Origin: an uncultured Desulfobulbaceae bacterium
GTDB taxonomy: Bacteria; Desulfobacterota; Desulfobulbia; Desulfobulbales; BM004
Reading direction: 5' to 3'
Length of the DNA: 15,700 nt
Assembly (NCBI GenBank): GCA_947258675.1
Contig: CAMYJP010000061.1
Span: 1 to 15,700 of the forward strand
In this document: positions 1 to 8,466 of the stretch, piece by piece
Position numbering within the stretch: position 1 is the first letter of the stretch
How the letters are laid out: the number at the start of each line of letters is the position of its first letter
Notes under the pieces: generated by a model
What the model was told of the DNA's origin: nothing
The model's input: only the letters and a program-made list of their open reading frames with translations
Database searches by the model: none
Position numbers and translations under genes: made by a program

Positions 1-1986
1 GGCCAATGGCGAAGGTCCGGAGATGCATATATCCTTCACCCGTGTCAGGTAGCTCGAATTCTGGTTGAAGAACTGGATATAAAAAATCCGGAAATACTTG
101 CTGCTGCACTACTTCATGACACAATCGAGGATGTTGAGGAGGTGACAGTTCAAGATATCGGTGAAATGTTTGGCGAAAATGTCGCTGCAATTGTGGATGG
201 GTGTACCAAAATTATCCATTATTCCGGTGACAAACAGATATTCTACAAGCTTGTTCATCGTAAAATTTTTTCCGGGGCCGCAGCCCATCTGGAGGTAATG
301 CTGATAAAAATGGCAGACCGGCTGCATAACCTTCGCACGTTGTATGCCATGCCGAGAGACAGACGGCAGAAAGTTGCTGATGAGACATTGGATATATATG
401 CACCGATGGCCAAGATTATGGGATTTTATAATCTTAAAAGAGAACTCTATGATCTTGCTCTGAAATATAAGTTCCCCCGCCAGAGCCACAAGGTCTTGAA
501 TAATATCCGTCAACTTTTGAATTCTTCAGATGTGGCTGAAATACAAAAGCGACTTCGCGAGGAAATGAAAAAAGCTTGGATAGATTGTGAGATAGTTCCT
601 GGTGCCAAGGGATTGTGGGGCTATTTTGATCCGGTTAACAAAGTACTTGCCAAGCGGATTGACCATCCTATGCAATTTGTAGTTGAGATTAAAGATGTTC
701 ATTCCTGCTATAGAGCACTTGGGGTTGTCAACCAGAATTATCCACCTATCCCGAGAACCATAAGGGATTTTATTACTAACCCCAAGCCTACTGGGTATCA
801 AGGACTGCATGCCAGAGCTAACATTAAAGGACAGAACTATCTGTTTAAAATCAGAACACCGGAAATGGCTCGAAAAGCCCAGAGGGGGATTATAAGGGGG
901 TGGTCTCAGCATGGAAAAGTTCCCAAGGATTTTGAGCAGGAACTGCGGGAGATGTTTGATTTCCTCGCCATGAATGAAGGGCTTTCCGCCCGTGAAATGA
1001 TCGCTGCTACCGGGAAAAAAGAGATTTATACTTATACCCCGAAAGGTGATAGAATTTGTTTGCCCAAACAAAGCATTGTCCTTGATTTTGCTTTTCGTGT
1101 GCATACAGAGGTTGGCAGTCATTGCATCGCCGCCATGATCGGAGGGCAGCGCGTTGGACCGGATTATGTCCTTAAGGATGGCGATCGTGTGAAAATTATC
1201 CGTCAGGACAAACCGGTTCTATTTGACCCGCACTTGCAGGAATCGTGTCAAAGCCCGAGAGCCCGTTCCGGCCTGGCTCGAGGTTTTCGGTTGAGGCGAC
1301 AGGAACTGTCAAAAAATATAGGCCGTTCGATCGTGGCCCAGGAAATCAAAAGATTTGGGATTCCATCAAAGGTTATGGAGGAGAGCAAAGCAGATGGAAT
1401 ATACAACTATTTCGGAATGGAATCCATGGACGAGTTCTACATGAATGTGGGGGAAGGACGTATTCGTTTTCGAGAGCTGGTCCATGAAGTAAACAAGTTA
1501 TTGTTTGAAGGAAAAGCAGAAACAAAACCTATCTCTGATGGGCTCAGTCGCATAGATCTGACAACGTTGGATCCTGCAGCAATAAAGTTTTCTGCATGCT
1601 GCAAACCGGTTCCAACCGACGATGATCTAATAGGCTTGTTGAATGAATGGGGAGTCTCCGTGCATAAAAACAGTTGCAAGCGTTTTCGCAGCTTGAAGGC
1701 GGAACGGGAGGATGTGGTGGCAGTGTATTGGCGGCTTAAGGAAACAAAGGTGTCAAAACCACAGGCGCTTTATGTCCAGGAAGCCTCCAGAAACCGTTTG
1801 TTGATTTTATTAGCAGTCGCGGCCGATGCCATGAAGATAACTGAAATTATAGCCTTGACCAGAATTGAGACCAGAAAGCCTGCATGGGAAATTATTTTCA
1901 ATATTACAGATCTATACGGATTGAAAAAGGTACTTCAGCATTTTGACAAAAGTGGGCTAAACTATGAGTTTGTTCTAGATCAGTAA
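1..1986 (+). CDS. RelA/SpoT-homologue (p)ppGpp hydrolase, 5' end cut off by window; synthetase domain degenerate
   Basis: Open from the first base (661 codons visible), so the true start lies upstream. Residues are numbered from base 1. The HD hydrolase domain shows HP at 13-14, the HDTIED motif at 39-44 and KMADRLHN with Asp106; these match the metal and catalytic residues of ppGpp 3'-pyrophosphohydrolases. The synthetase domain (about 180-310) keeps its frame (KPTGYQGLH, IRT) but lacks the usual GRxKxxxSI loop (GAKGLWGYF instead), has no Asp in the YDLxAxR position, and has YLFKIRT where the catalytic Glu of VEVQIRT is expected. TGS follows at about 340-403, a Cys-Cys zinc-finger-like segment at 533-534, and a C-terminal ACT/RRM domain from about 591. 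I read it as a SpoT-like cytosolic protein that probably degrades the alarmone and does not make it. Loss of synthesis is inferred from motifs only. It ends convergent to aat. Confidence 0.93.
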   Translation, partial: GQWRRSGDAYILHPCQVARILVEELDIKNPEILAAALLHDTIEDVEEVTVQDIGEMFGENVAAIVDGCTKIIHYSGDKQIFYKLVHRKIFSGAAAHLEVMLIKMADRLHNLRTLYAMPRDRRQKVADETLDIYAPMAKIMGFYNLKRELYDLALKYKFPRQSHKVLNNIRQLLNSSDVAEIQKRLREEMKKAWIDCEIVPGAKGLWGYFDPVNKVLAKRIDHPMQFVVEIKDVHSCYRALGVVNQNYPPIPRTIRDFITNPKPTGYQGLHARANIKGQNYLFKIRTPEMARKAQRGIIRGWSQHGKVPKDFEQELREMFDFLAMNEGLSAREMIAATGKKEIYTYTPKGDRICLPKQSIVLDFAFRVHTEVGSHCIAAMIGGQRVGPDYVLKDGDRVKIIRQDKPVLFDPHLQESCQSPRARSGLARGFRLRRQELSKNIGRSIVAQEIKRFGIPSKVMEESKADGIYNYFGMESMDEFYMNVGEGRIRFRELVHEVNKLLFEGKAETKPISDGLSRIDLTTLDPAAIKFSACCKPVPTDDDLIGLLNEWGVSVHKNSCKRFRSLKAEREDVVAVYWRLKETKVSKPQALYVQEASRNRLLILLAVAADAMKITEIIALTRIETRKPAWEIIFNITDLYGLKKVLQHFDKSGLNYEFVLDQ

Positions 1987-2084
1987 AGGGGGTGTTTAGA
2001 GTAACAACAATGCCCTGGATTTCCGTCTGTGCCGGAATATAATTCTATAGATGTTGTGTTGCTGTCTGACCAATGCACAGCAGG

Positions 2085-2121
2085 CTGATTTTAGTGGGAA
2101 AATAGAGCACCTGAAAATCAG
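2085..2121. repeat. Small inverted repeat between convergent rel and aat genes
   Basis: CTGATTTT at 2085-2092 and AAAATCAG at 2114-2121 are perfectly complementary across a 21-base spacer. The right arm overlaps the aat stop codon. There is no clear T-run on either side, so I call it only an inverted repeat that might help end transcription between the two convergent genes. Confidence 0.3.
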
Positions 2122-2829
2122 ACATTGTACATATCGCTGCTTTCCAGATGAAAATGCCATTTCCCAGTTTTGCTTGGCTTTTCTATATTTGCGGCAAGCC
2201 TTTTTGCAAATTCTTCCCTGGTAATTTCCTTGGCGCCAAGCCGTATAAGATGATCATTTTTGATTTGGCAGTCGATCAAATCAAAGTCCCATTTCTTTAA
2301 TTGTCGGGCAAGAAAAACAAAGGCGATTTTAGAACTGTCTGAAACAGCTGCAAACATTGATTCCCCAAAAAATATTTTCCCCAGGGCGACACCATAAAGT
2401 CCCACCTCTAAGCTTTTCATCCTGCCAACATTCCACCGAATGGGCAAAGCCTTGTTCATGAAGTTGAATGTAAGCCTCTATCATTTCGCCGGTTATCCAC
2501 GTCCCCTGTTCATGTTTTCTGGGAATTTGGGCGCATGCTTTTATTACCTGCTCAAAAGCCCGGTCCATGGTGATATGAAATTCTCTTTTTCTTATAGTTC
2601 GCGCTAGTCTCTTTGAAGTAATAATTTCTCCAGGTTCAAGAATGCAACGTGGAGCTGGTGACCACCAGAGTATCGGGCCGCCTGGAGAATACCAGGGGAA
2701 AATGCCGTCTTTATATGCCAATAGCAATCTTGCCGGAGAGAGGTCTCCGCCTATTGCCAGCAGGCCGTCCTTTTCTGACAGTTCAGTAGGGGGGAATAGC
2801 AGATTCTTGTTAAGCTGAAATACAGGCAT
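2118..2829 (-). pseudogene. aat: Leucyl/phenylalanyl-tRNA--protein transferase, one-base frameshift near 2400
   Basis: Aat moves Leu or Phe from its tRNA onto proteins with N-terminal Arg or Lys, marking them for ClpAP through the N-degron pathway in the cytosol. The 5' part (ATG at 2829) reads MPVFQL, then GLLAIGGDLSP, YKDGIFPWYSPGGPILWWSPAPRCIL and TWITGEMIEAYIQLHEQGFAHSVECWQDEKL. This is the canonical N-terminal two thirds. At about 2400 the frame breaks. The rest continues in another minus frame as LYGVALGKIFFGESMF, then SDSSK, LIDCQ, LGAKEI and a stop at 2118. Removing one G from the GGG at 2401-2403 joins the halves as KLRGGLYGV and gives about 236 residues, a normal Aat length. Both halves are well conserved, so this is either a very recent mutation or a sequencing error. 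No strong ribosome binding site precedes the ATG. Confidence 0.9.
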
Positions 2830-2904
2830 AATTGTTTGCGGAGTTTAGTATGAAGGATTATTTGTTAAACACTCAAATTACATTTCGCTGTCCGTCTCTG
2901 TAAA

Positions 2905-4197
2905 TCACCAACCTAGAATTTTCAATAAAAAATGTAGAAGGGTGCCGGATACCATTACTGTAAGAATGCATGGCAATATATAACGCAGCACTCTGAAATA
3001 GTTTGAAGAAAAATATTCCCTGGTCAACATGAAACAGAGATGAACCGGTGATAACATCATTCCAGCATATCCCATGCTAAAAGCAAGGACTAGGGTTGAA
3101 GCCGGGGTGAATCCCGTTCCTTCAACTTCCAACAATCCGGCAATCAATGGAAAGGAAGTACCTGCAAACCCTATGGCAATGCCGGTGACGAGACCAGCAA
3201 TAAAAGGAAGGCAGCCAATGATCACTACCATAGGAACATGTCCCGTTGCCAGTTCTCTGCCAGCCTCTGGAAGCAGACCTGAGGTGTCAAGTAATGCCTG
3301 GAAAATCATGACACCTGCCAAAGTCAGCAGGACAGTGCCTGTTTTAAGGGTAAAAAGAGACTGAAATAGTCTCTGGCCGTTTTTTTTATCAAATTTTTTA
3401 TTCAAAAGAAATAAGCCCAGGATAAGACCAGTCAGCATGGATATGAGTTTCCAGACGGCCGGATCCAATCCTGGAAATAAATACCGGTATACCGATGGTA
3501 GAATTAATGTGCAACATACTATGAGCAGAATTGGCATGAGCACATGAATAGCTCCCGAATTGTTTTGAGACGTTTCAGGCAATGACTGAAGGACAGAAGA
3601 CTGTTTTCGCAGCAGAAATAAAAAGCCGGCTGCAATACTGATAGGAGTAAACGGTATCATTACTGCCATATACTGCCAATACTCTACGGTAAAAATAGAA
3701 AGGGTTACAATAACCACTGGATACAGTGGCCACCAGAATTCAAGAATATGACGGAACCAATAATTTACCGCAGTCTTCCATTCCGGTGACCAGTTTTTTT
3801 CTTTTACAGCCTCTCCTATAAGTGGCGCTGAGAAAAGCGCTCCTCCCGGCATGGGCACTAACCCAATTGCTGCAGGTACTAAAATAAGGCTGAATGCTCG
3901 GCCATGACGACCACCCCATCTCCTTGCTGCCGCCAAAATGGCGTTGGAGTTTGATTCGGCGGCCATGAAGTATCCGAATTCTAAAATGAGAGTAATGTTG
4001 ATTGTCAGTAACCATAGCTCTGGACGATAGAAGGCATGGCTCAGGTCAACCATGATGGCCTGAGATGACTTTCCAGCCCAGGCTTCCAAACCAACGCCAC
4101 CTGCGATCAAGGCAACGCCTAATGGCACTTTCAGACGATTGATCAGAAGTACCCCGAGGAAAACAACAAGGATTTTTATAATGGCAGCAGTTTCCAT
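2905..4197 (-). CDS. DUF401 family multi-pass membrane protein
   Basis: A hydrophobic protein of 430 residues with roughly ten to twelve membrane segments. It carries the signature stretch of the DUF401 family: AAIGLVPMPGGALFSAPLIGEAV, then NYWFRHILEFWWPLYPVVIV. The second half repeats the theme (GIAIGFAGTSFPLIAGLL, MGYAGMMLSPVHLCF), as in an inverted-repeat transporter fold. The family is widespread in anaerobes and archaea and resembles ion or carboxylate transporters, but the substrate is not established and I do not assign one. I chose the ATG at 4197 (METAAIIKILVVF), which starts just before the first helix. An in-frame GTG at 4230 would add 11 residues, and neither has a convincing Shine-Dalgarno. 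aat follows 75 bases downstream on the same strand, so the two may share a transcript. Confidence 0.88.
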   Translation of the reverse strand: METAAIIKILVVFLGVLLINRLKVPLGVALIAGGVGLEAWAGKSSQAIMVDLSHAFYRPELWLLTINITLILEFGYFMAAESNSNAILAAARRWGGRHGRAFSLILVPAAIGLVPMPGGALFSAPLIGEAVKEKNWSPEWKTAVNYWFRHILEFWWPLYPVVIVTLSIFTVEYWQYMAVMIPFTPISIAAGFLFLLRKQSSVLQSLPETSQNNSGAIHVLMPILLIVCCTLILPSVYRYLFPGLDPAVWKLISMLTGLILGLFLLNKKFDKKNGQRLFQSLFTLKTGTVLLTLAGVMIFQALLDTSGLLPEAGRELATGHVPMVVIIGCLPFIAGLVTGIAIGFAGTSFPLIAGLLEVEGTGFTPASTLVLAFSMGYAGMMLSPVHLCFMLTREYFSSNYFRVLRYILPCILTVMVSGTLLHFLLKILGW

Positions 4198-4297
4198 AGG
4201 GAATGGATTAATTATTGGGCACTCATTCACTGCTCGTATCGCTTACCAGCCCAAAGCCTACAATGTATCAGTTGCGGGGAGCCTCAATGCAGTAATT

Positions 4298-4331
4298 AAA
4301 AAAAACGGACCAACCCGAAGGGATTGGCCCG
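4298..4331 (-). terminator. Rho-independent terminator of the glutamate synthase operon
   Basis: Read on the minus strand this is an 11-bp G+C-rich stem (one arm CGGGCCAATCC, with G-U pairs) closed by a four-base loop CTTC and followed at once by eight T residues (4305-4298). It lies about 30 bases after the stop codon of the last operon gene, which is the classical intrinsic terminator arrangement. Confidence 0.92.
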
Positions 4332-4360
4332 CATTAAGTTTGTCGTAACTAGCTGAGGAA

Positions 4361-6715
4361 CTACTCAAATGGTTGGAGCACCCAGATTCCACAAGGACAT
4401 GTGTCACGGCAGAATCCGCAGGCGATACATTTGTTCTCATCAGCAGTATATTCATACCCCACATCAGTCGGTACCTCTCGTCTGGAGATGGCACCTGTGG
4501 GGCATATGGTTTCACACAGATGGCAATCCCGACATTTTCCGCATGATAGACACCGGTCGGCCTCAGCCTCCATTGAGTCGCCAGCGGGCTCAGGGCAATA
4601 ATGCTCCACAGTAAGGTTTTTAATGCTGATTACCTTTTTGCTATAAGGGACCCATTCCTCACCTCTGGCAATAGTGATAATAAAATCAGCCGCAGTTTTG
4701 CCAGACCCCAATGCATTGGTGGCAAGTCCTGGCCGTTCAACATCACCGACTGCAAAAATCTTTTCGTTTGTAGTGCGGCAGACTTCATCAGTCTTTACCC
4801 AGGCAGCACCGCCAACGGTAATGCATTCAACAGACTTGGGTAAAAATTTCAATGCTGGGATATCACCAATGGAAATAATGACCGTTTGTGCTGGGATAAG
4901 CTCATCTTCAGAGGTAATCAACCCTTCCGCAGTGACTTCTTTAGTCATTATCGGCCAGCGAAAAATAGCTCCTTCCGCCTCGGCCGCTTCTTTCTCCTTG
5001 CCGAAAGCCAAGGGTTTTTGGATATCAACCAGAGTTACCTGTTCTGCCCCCAGTTTGTAAGCATCACAGGCCACATCGCATCCAACGTTTCCTGCACCGA
5101 TAACCACGACCTGTTTACCGACCTTCATTGGTGAATCACTCTTGGCGGCTTTTAAAAAGTCCAGTGCTGCAATGACCCGCTCATGGCCAGGGAAAGGAAT
5201 GCGTCTTGGCTCGTGTGTACCGACAGCAACAATTATATAATCATAATCCTTATTAAGCTTGCTGAACCGGGTCTTTGTCATGTCCACACCAAAATGAACA
5301 TGAATATTTGGCATTTTCATGAAACGCTCAATTTCTGCATCCCAGGTAGCTTTCGGCAAACGCTCCCAGGGGATTACCTGGGAAAGCTTGCCGCCAAGTT
5401 TAGTGTCCCTTTCAAAAATATGGGCCTCTATCCCGGCCTGGGCCAACAACCATGCAGCATTCATCCCTGCAGGGCCCCCGCCGATAATAGCAACTTTTAC
5501 CTTAAGTCTTTTGGAAACCGGAGGGGCTGGGGCATCCTTGATTGATCGTCCAAGCATGGCCACATCAATACTTTGATCAACTGTCTGTCGGGAACAACCT
5601 TCCATGCAAAGATTAGGGCAGATGGCTCCACAAACAGATCCCGGGAAAGGGGTATGCTGTAATACGAGTTGGTAGGCATCTTCCATTTTTCCTTCACGGA
5701 TAAGTCGTAATCGGTCAATGGTCGGAATATGTACCGGGCAATAAAAGGTACAGGGGGCAGCAGATTCATGATTTGCCCAGTATGGCAGTCTTCTTCTCAG
5801 ATCACCGCTTTCTATAAGGCCGATCGGACTGCGGTCAAGTCCGGGAGAAAGGTCCCGCAAAGGATCACCACCAAATGCCTTGTCCCATACTTTGACGCGA
5901 AATTCGGCCATGGGCATCGGCCCTGAGAACATAAGCGCCCTTTCCTGGGGCGTGATGGCCATGAGAATTTTCCATTCTTTCCTCACAGAGAGAGTTTTGA
6001 GGAGATCTTTACGGCCTATTGTTTCTAAATATTCCGGCATGTTGTTCATGAGCCATTGCCACTGCTCATCATCCGGTTCGATTTCTTTAACATTGGTACG
6101 CGAATATGTGTCATCGGTCTTGCCGCGATAATAAACCCAGCCGCCAACCGTGCCCACACAAGGACGATATCCGAGAACATTGTCAGGGTTTTTCGGATCA
6201 ATTCCGCATACAACTCCAATGCCGCCACAATTGAATTCGGCAAAGGTATCACCAACCGAGCCCAATACCCAGAGTTCAGGCTTTTCATAATCCGGGTTCC
6301 ATTTCGTCATTGTCAGACCGCGGGCACCGATAGAGCCTTTGATCATAACCCGGCCTTGGGCCATGGCGTTACAGACACCATTTGTTGCATCACCAAGCAC
6401 AACAACATCTGCTCCTATGTTGAGATACCCTACATCATCGGAGGCTGGGCCTTCGCATATAATGGTTGTGCCAGGTTGGCCCATGCATCCGATACGCTGG
6501 CCTGCCGGTCCGGTGAGCCGTAGATGATAAGGACCATTTGCCGGCATTAACCGGCCACCCACATTATGCTGACCATATGTATCGAGAATTAAATTCTTTG
6601 ATTTCTCAGCCGCTGCCTGGACCAGTTCTTCAAAATCCTTGGAGCTGATACGATGGCCTTTTGCGTCAATTCCTTTTATGGTAATCGCCTTTTGCGTTTT
6701 CTTTTTGGGGCTCAC
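4361..6715 (-). CDS. Glutamate synthase subunit: GXGXG (GltB C-terminal type) + GltD-like FAD/NAD(P) + 2x[4Fe-4S] fusion
   Basis: 784 residues. About 40-205 is the glutamate synthase GXGXG right-handed beta-helix domain (NVGGRLMPANGPYHLRL, YLNIGADVVVLGDATNG, MIKGSIGARG, FNCGGIGVVCG). Residues 321-374 hold the GltD-type N-terminal Fe-S domain (Cys322, 326, 362, 366, 370, 374). An FAD Rossmann motif IIGGGPAGMNAA lies at 410-420, an NAD(P) motif VIGAGNVGCDVAC at 538-550, and the second FAD motif IFAVGDVERPG at 653-663. The C-terminus carries two ferredoxin-type clusters (CLSCGKCRDCHLCETICP at 722-739, CIACGFCRDTCP at 763-774). I infer that it feeds electrons from NAD(P)H and/or ferredoxin to the FMN subunit. 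The start is GTG at 6715, supported by AAGGAG six bases upstream. It is the last gene of the operon, 113 bases after the FMN subunit and just before a terminator. The electron donor cannot be decided from sequence. Confidence 0.93.
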   Translation of the reverse strand: MSPKKKTQKAITIKGIDAKGHRISSKDFEELVQAAAEKSKNLILDTYGQHNVGGRLMPANGPYHLRLTGPAGQRIGCMGQPGTTIICEGPASDDVGYLNIGADVVVLGDATNGVCNAMAQGRVMIKGSIGARGLTMTKWNPDYEKPELWVLGSVGDTFAEFNCGGIGVVCGIDPKNPDNVLGYRPCVGTVGGWVYYRGKTDDTYSRTNVKEIEPDDEQWQWLMNNMPEYLETIGRKDLLKTLSVRKEWKILMAITPQERALMFSGPMPMAEFRVKVWDKAFGGDPLRDLSPGLDRSPIGLIESGDLRRRLPYWANHESAAPCTFYCPVHIPTIDRLRLIREGKMEDAYQLVLQHTPFPGSVCGAICPNLCMEGCSRQTVDQSIDVAMLGRSIKDAPAPPVSKRLKVKVAIIGGGPAGMNAAWLLAQAGIEAHIFERDTKLGGKLSQVIPWERLPKATWDAEIERFMKMPNIHVHFGVDMTKTRFSKLNKDYDYIIVAVGTHEPRRIPFPGHERVIAALDFLKAAKSDSPMKVGKQVVVIGAGNVGCDVACDAYKLGAEQVTLVDIQKPLAFGKEKEAAEAEGAIFRWPIMTKEVTAEGLITSEDELIPAQTVIISIGDIPALKFLPKSVECITVGGAAWVKTDEVCRTTNEKIFAVGDVERPGLATNALGSGKTAADFIITIARGEEWVPYSKKVISIKNLTVEHYCPEPAGDSMEAEADRCLSCGKCRDCHLCETICPTGAISRREVPTDVGYEYTADENKCIACGFCRDTCPCGIWVLQPFE

Positions 6716-6828
6716 TGATAACTCCTTAAAATTACAGAAAGTGATATGCTGTAAACTGAAAATCGAAAATGAACTTCACACATTTTTCTTCAGACAGTAT
6801 AAATTTGATATCGTGTTTTGAACTGGCT

Positions 6829-8466
6829 TTAACATATATATTTTATCTTCAGTCTTTCAGCTTCTGCCACATCATCAATGCCAATGGCATCAGACATACC
6901 GATGGGTAGACTTTGGGATCGTCCCAGTGGAGCCAGAACTTTTTTCATTTCTGTCCTGATTCCCATGAAGGTGTCTGCCACTCGTTCAGCAACTTGATCG
7001 GGGTCCAGCCTTCGGTAAAGTTTCGGATTCTGACTGGTGATGCCCTTGGGACAGATACCGAGATTACAAACATTGCAACGGTTCTTTTCGCTGCCTAAAC
7101 AGCCAGATGCTGATTGCATAATGTACTTGCCCATATGCACCCCTGAAGCTCCCAGCATAATAAGGCCAAGACCATTCTGGGTTACATTGCCGTTTTTACC
7201 AACACCGCCGGCCGCAAAAAGCGGAATTTCATTCTGCCGTCCTTGCGCAACCAGATCAAGATAACACTCTCTCAGGTTCGATGCGATCGGGTGTCCGGTT
7301 GCATCCATGCTTACATTATAGGCTGCGCCTGTACCGCCATCAATGCCGTCAATCATAAGAGCTGATGCATAAGGATTGCGTACAAGGTTGTTTAAGACAG
7401 ATTTGGCTGAAGTCGAACCTGAAATCTTAGGGTAAACAGGAACCCTGAATCCCCAGGCCATTGACAAAGACTGAATCATTTTCATGACTGATTCTTCAAT
7501 AGAGTAAAGGGTCTGGTGGACCGGTGGGGAAGGCAGGTCAACCCCTTCAGGAACTCCGCGCAGTCTGGCAATAAGCTTACTTACTTTGAACCACATGAGA
7601 AGCCCGCCGTCGCCCGGCTTTGCGCCTTGACCGTATTTAATTTCAATAGCTGCCGGATCACATTGCATATCCGGAATTGCCCTGATAATTTCATCCCAGC
7701 CAAAATAACCAGAGGCGATTTGCAGGATTATATATTTCAGGTAAGGGCTTTTTAATACCCACGGAGGACAACCACCTTCACCGGTAGCCATCACCACGGG
7801 AATCCCCAGAACTTCATTGCAATATGCTACACCCTGCAGCAAACCCAGCCACATATTTGGGGAGAGTGCCCCAAAGGACATAGACCCGATTATAAAGGGA
7901 AAAATCTCACGCACCGGTGGGATCCATTCCCCGGCAGCCTTTCGCCTGAGATATTCATCAGGAGGCAAGACCCTACCGAGTAAAGTGTTTAATTGGAATT
8001 CGTGCCGTCCGGCATCAAGTGCCGGGTCTGTGAGCATGGAAATCCGATTGAACATAATGCGGTCCAACAAGGATTGCCGAACGTTTCGGCGGCCGCCGCG
8101 TTTCCAAGCCTCACCTTTGTCGCTAGAGAGAAATTTAACGCGATGATCGTTTGCGTTGGGGGCTGGAGCTATAGCTTCGTTTGGGCAGACCTGGGCGCAC
8201 ATGCCGCAACCTATGCAGCGGTTTGCAGGTTCCGTTCGCTGTCGAATCCCTGTAAATACTCTATATTCACTCCCCCGCCTTTTCTTGAGGATATCCAGTT
8301 TAGGCATTCGTTGCCGTCTGTAAACCAGATAAATTGATTCTTTAGGACAAACAGCAGTGCATTTGCCGCAAAGGGTACACCGGTCCTCACGATGGTTGAT
8401 AATCCACTGCAGATCAACTGGTGTCAGGCCGCTTGGGGGAGAGGGTATGGATCGAATTGAGACCAT
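6829..8466 (-). CDS. FMN-binding glutamate synthase central subunit with two N-terminal [4Fe-4S] motifs
   Basis: 545 residues. Two ferredoxin motifs open the protein (CTLCGKCTAVCP at 30-41, CIGCGMCAQVCP at 84-95). The rest is the FMN-binding synthase barrel of the GltB family: MSFGALSPNMW at 196-206, TGEGG at 228-232, EIKYGQGAKPGDGGLL at 275-290, the glycine-rich MIDGIDGGTGAA at 371-382, and FAAGGVGKNG at 417-426. A Cys cluster follows at Cys456, 464, 467 and 472 (CNVCNLGICPKGITSQNP), where GltB proteins bind a [3Fe-4S] centre. It would convert 2-oxoglutarate plus channelled ammonia into glutamate. The ATG at 8466 has AAGGA upstream and overlaps the end of the amidotransferase gene by 43 bases, which suggests translational coupling. 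A later start would cut off the first Fe-S motif. Confidence 0.94.
   Translation of the reverse strand: MVSIRSIPSPPSGLTPVDLQWIINHREDRCTLCGKCTAVCPKESIYLVYRRQRMPKLDILKKRRGSEYRVFTGIRQRTEPANRCIGCGMCAQVCPNEAIAPAPNANDHRVKFLSSDKGEAWKRGGRRNVRQSLLDRIMFNRISMLTDPALDAGRHEFQLNTLLGRVLPPDEYLRRKAAGEWIPPVREIFPFIIGSMSFGALSPNMWLGLLQGVAYCNEVLGIPVVMATGEGGCPPWVLKSPYLKYIILQIASGYFGWDEIIRAIPDMQCDPAAIEIKYGQGAKPGDGGLLMWFKVSKLIARLRGVPEGVDLPSPPVHQTLYSIEESVMKMIQSLSMAWGFRVPVYPKISGSTSAKSVLNNLVRNPYASALMIDGIDGGTGAAYNVSMDATGHPIASNLRECYLDLVAQGRQNEIPLFAAGGVGKNGNVTQNGLGLIMLGASGVHMGKYIMQSASGCLGSEKNRCNVCNLGICPKGITSQNPKLYRRLDPDQVAERVADTFMGIRTEMKKVLAPLGRSQSLPIGMSDAIGIDDVAEAERLKIKYIC

Noticed and set aside
4674..5134. Fairly long open frames on the + strand inside the glutamate synthase fusion gene
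   Set aside because: They are antisense to a strongly conserved flavoprotein, show no recognisable domain and have no ribosome binding site.
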